The position numbers and the translations under genes were made by a program. The notes beneath the pieces were generated by a model, which was not told where the DNA came from, searched no databases, and saw nothing but the letters and a program-made list of their open reading frames with translations. This document shows, piece after piece, positions 4,972-5,276 of a stretch of DNA of 5,276 bases. The DNA lies in assembly GCA_937894105.1 (NCBI GenBank), contig CALCTI010000714.1:1-5276 (forward strand), written 5' to 3'. Numbering within the stretch: position 1 is the stretch's first letter; each line of letters begins with the position of its first letter. The DNA comes from an uncultured cyanobacterium. Its GTDB lineage: Bacteria > Cyanobacteriota > Cyanobacteriia > CACIAM-69d.

Positions 4972-4993
4972 GGGCAACTTTTTTGTAACCCTT
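4970..4993 (+). other. Small hairpin at the nrtA stop codon
   Basis: AAGGG (4970-4974) pairs with CCCTT (4989-4993), and AC with GT inside, around a T6 loop. It begins on the last two bases of the TAA stop. The loop holds the T-run, so this is not an intrinsic terminator; a 3'-end stabilising or processing stem is possible. CTGG (4996-4999) and CCAG (5012-5015) can form another small stem directly after it. Confidence 0.35.
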
Positions 4994-5078
4994 TGCTGGG
5001 GGGCTGTGGCTCCAGGTCTCTTCAGCAAGGAGTGCTTATCGGTTTGGGTCTTTGGGCTCTACTGAATGTTGGTACTGG

Positions 5079-5140
5079 TGGGGGAATTAGGAGTTGCCCC
5101 CATTGGTGCCCCTAACTAACGCCGGATTTTGTTTTATTTT
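5079..5140 (+). terminator. GC hairpin and T-rich tract between nrtA and nrtC, weak or partial terminator
   Basis: TGGGGG (5079-5084) pairs with CCCCCA (5097-5102) around a 12-nt loop. The competing pair TTAGG (5087-5091) / CCTAA (5111-5115) uses the loop. A T-rich run (ATTTTGTTTTATTTTTA) follows from 5126, more than 20 nt after the stem, too far for a classical terminator. It could reduce read-through from nrtA, whose product is needed in excess, into the ATPase gene. Confidence 0.35.
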
Positions 5141-5141
5141 T

Positions 5142-5159
5142 ATCGGTTACGCTGCCGAT
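5142..5159 (+). other. Hairpin 7 nt upstream of the nrtC start
   Basis: ATCGG (5142-5146) pairs with CCGAT (5155-5159) around TTACGCTG. The same ATCGG can pair instead with CCGGAT (5122-5127, one bulged G). The stem lies where a ribosome binding site should be, and no Shine-Dalgarno is visible. It may lower nrtC translation. Confidence 0.35.
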
Positions 5160-5166
5160 TCTCACC

Positions 5167-5276
5167 ATGCCTTCGTTTTTAGAAGTTGATCACGTTGATC
5201 GTGCCTTTGATTTGGCCAGTGGCGGTCAATATGTCGCCCTACAGAATATTTCGCTGCAGGTGCAGCAAGGGGAGTT
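5167..5276 (+). CDS. nrtC: NrtC-type ABC transporter ATPase, N-terminus only (cut by window end)
   Basis: The first 36 codons of an ATP-binding subunit that would power the transporter from the cytoplasmic side. The visible residues show the standard first strands of an ABC ATPase: FLEVDHVDRAFDL, then GGQYVALQNISLQVQQGE, which normally leads into the Walker A loop just past the window edge. The D-H-V-D-R and G-G-x-Y-x-A-L pattern fits NrtC (or CmpC) better than NrtD. Whether it carries the C-terminal NrtA-like regulatory domain that distinguishes NrtC from NrtD cannot be seen. It follows nrtA on the same strand after 195 nt, so co-transcription is likely but the gap is long. The ATG is the first start in this frame after the T-rich spacer. 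Confidence 0.75.
   Translation, partial: MPSFLEVDHVDRAFDLASGGQYVALQNISLQVQQGE

Noticed and set aside
5027..5115. AAGGAG followed by a 23-codon TTG-start microORF ending in C-P-H-W-C-P
   Set aside because: A good Shine-Dalgarno and a CxxxC-like end caught the eye, but the start codon is weak, the peptide is tiny, and its bases are explained by the G/C hairpin of the spacer.
1..5276. Mobile element, CRISPR array, toxin-antitoxin or defence system
   Set aside because: No transposase, integrase, terminal inverted repeats with target duplication, regularly spaced repeats or defence-type domains are visible in any frame.

Overview
The window reads as chromosomal DNA of a cyanobacterium. Seven perfect copies of the HIP1 octamer GCGATCGC are spread through it, far more than the roughly 0.1 expected by chance in 5.3 kb. 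The genes also fit: a secreted pentapeptide-repeat protein of a cyanobacterial kind, and an NrtA/NrtB/NrtC-type nitrate (or closely related anion) ABC transporter. The species cannot be named from this sequence.

Layout. Positions 1-210 hold no gene, but carry a long imperfect hairpin just past the 3' end of the first gene. Positions 211-1626 (minus strand) encode a 471-residue exported protein: signal peptide, 13 uninterrupted pentapeptide repeats, and two related beta-sandwich-like domains joined by low-complexity linkers. Positions 1627-2412 form a long divergent intergenic region rich in dyad symmetry. It holds a cluster of three consecutive stem-loops (1964-2047), a convincing nitrogen-control promoter (an NtcB-like LysR dyad at 2092-2104, an NtcA-like site at 2118-2131 and a -10 box at 2154-2159 with canonical 22-nt spacing), a leader hairpin (2185-2236), and a second, perfect NtcA consensus (2359-2372) only 40 nt before the first transporter codon.

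Positions 2413-3263 hold an nrtB-type permease gene broken in the middle. The reading frame shifts near 2802, where about 13 nt appear to be missing relative to the family. The first half stops within a GTGA that also supplies a GTG start for the second half. A 307-nt spacer follows, then an intact nrtA-type Tat/lipoprotein solute-binding gene (3571-4971), a 195-nt spacer with several hairpins, and the first 36 codons of an nrtC-type ATPase gene cut by the window edge.

How it works together. NrtA would be a membrane-anchored periplasmic receptor, NrtB the membrane channel and NrtC the ATPase. The set would be induced by NtcA under nitrogen limitation, and perhaps by NtcB in response to nitrate/nitrite. 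The gene order B-A-C differs from the usual A-B-C-D, and the permease may be inactive or split. I see no defence system, mobile element, CRISPR array, tRNA or rRNA. The most interesting content is the broken/coupled permease and the layered regulatory region. I found no wholly new multi-gene system.
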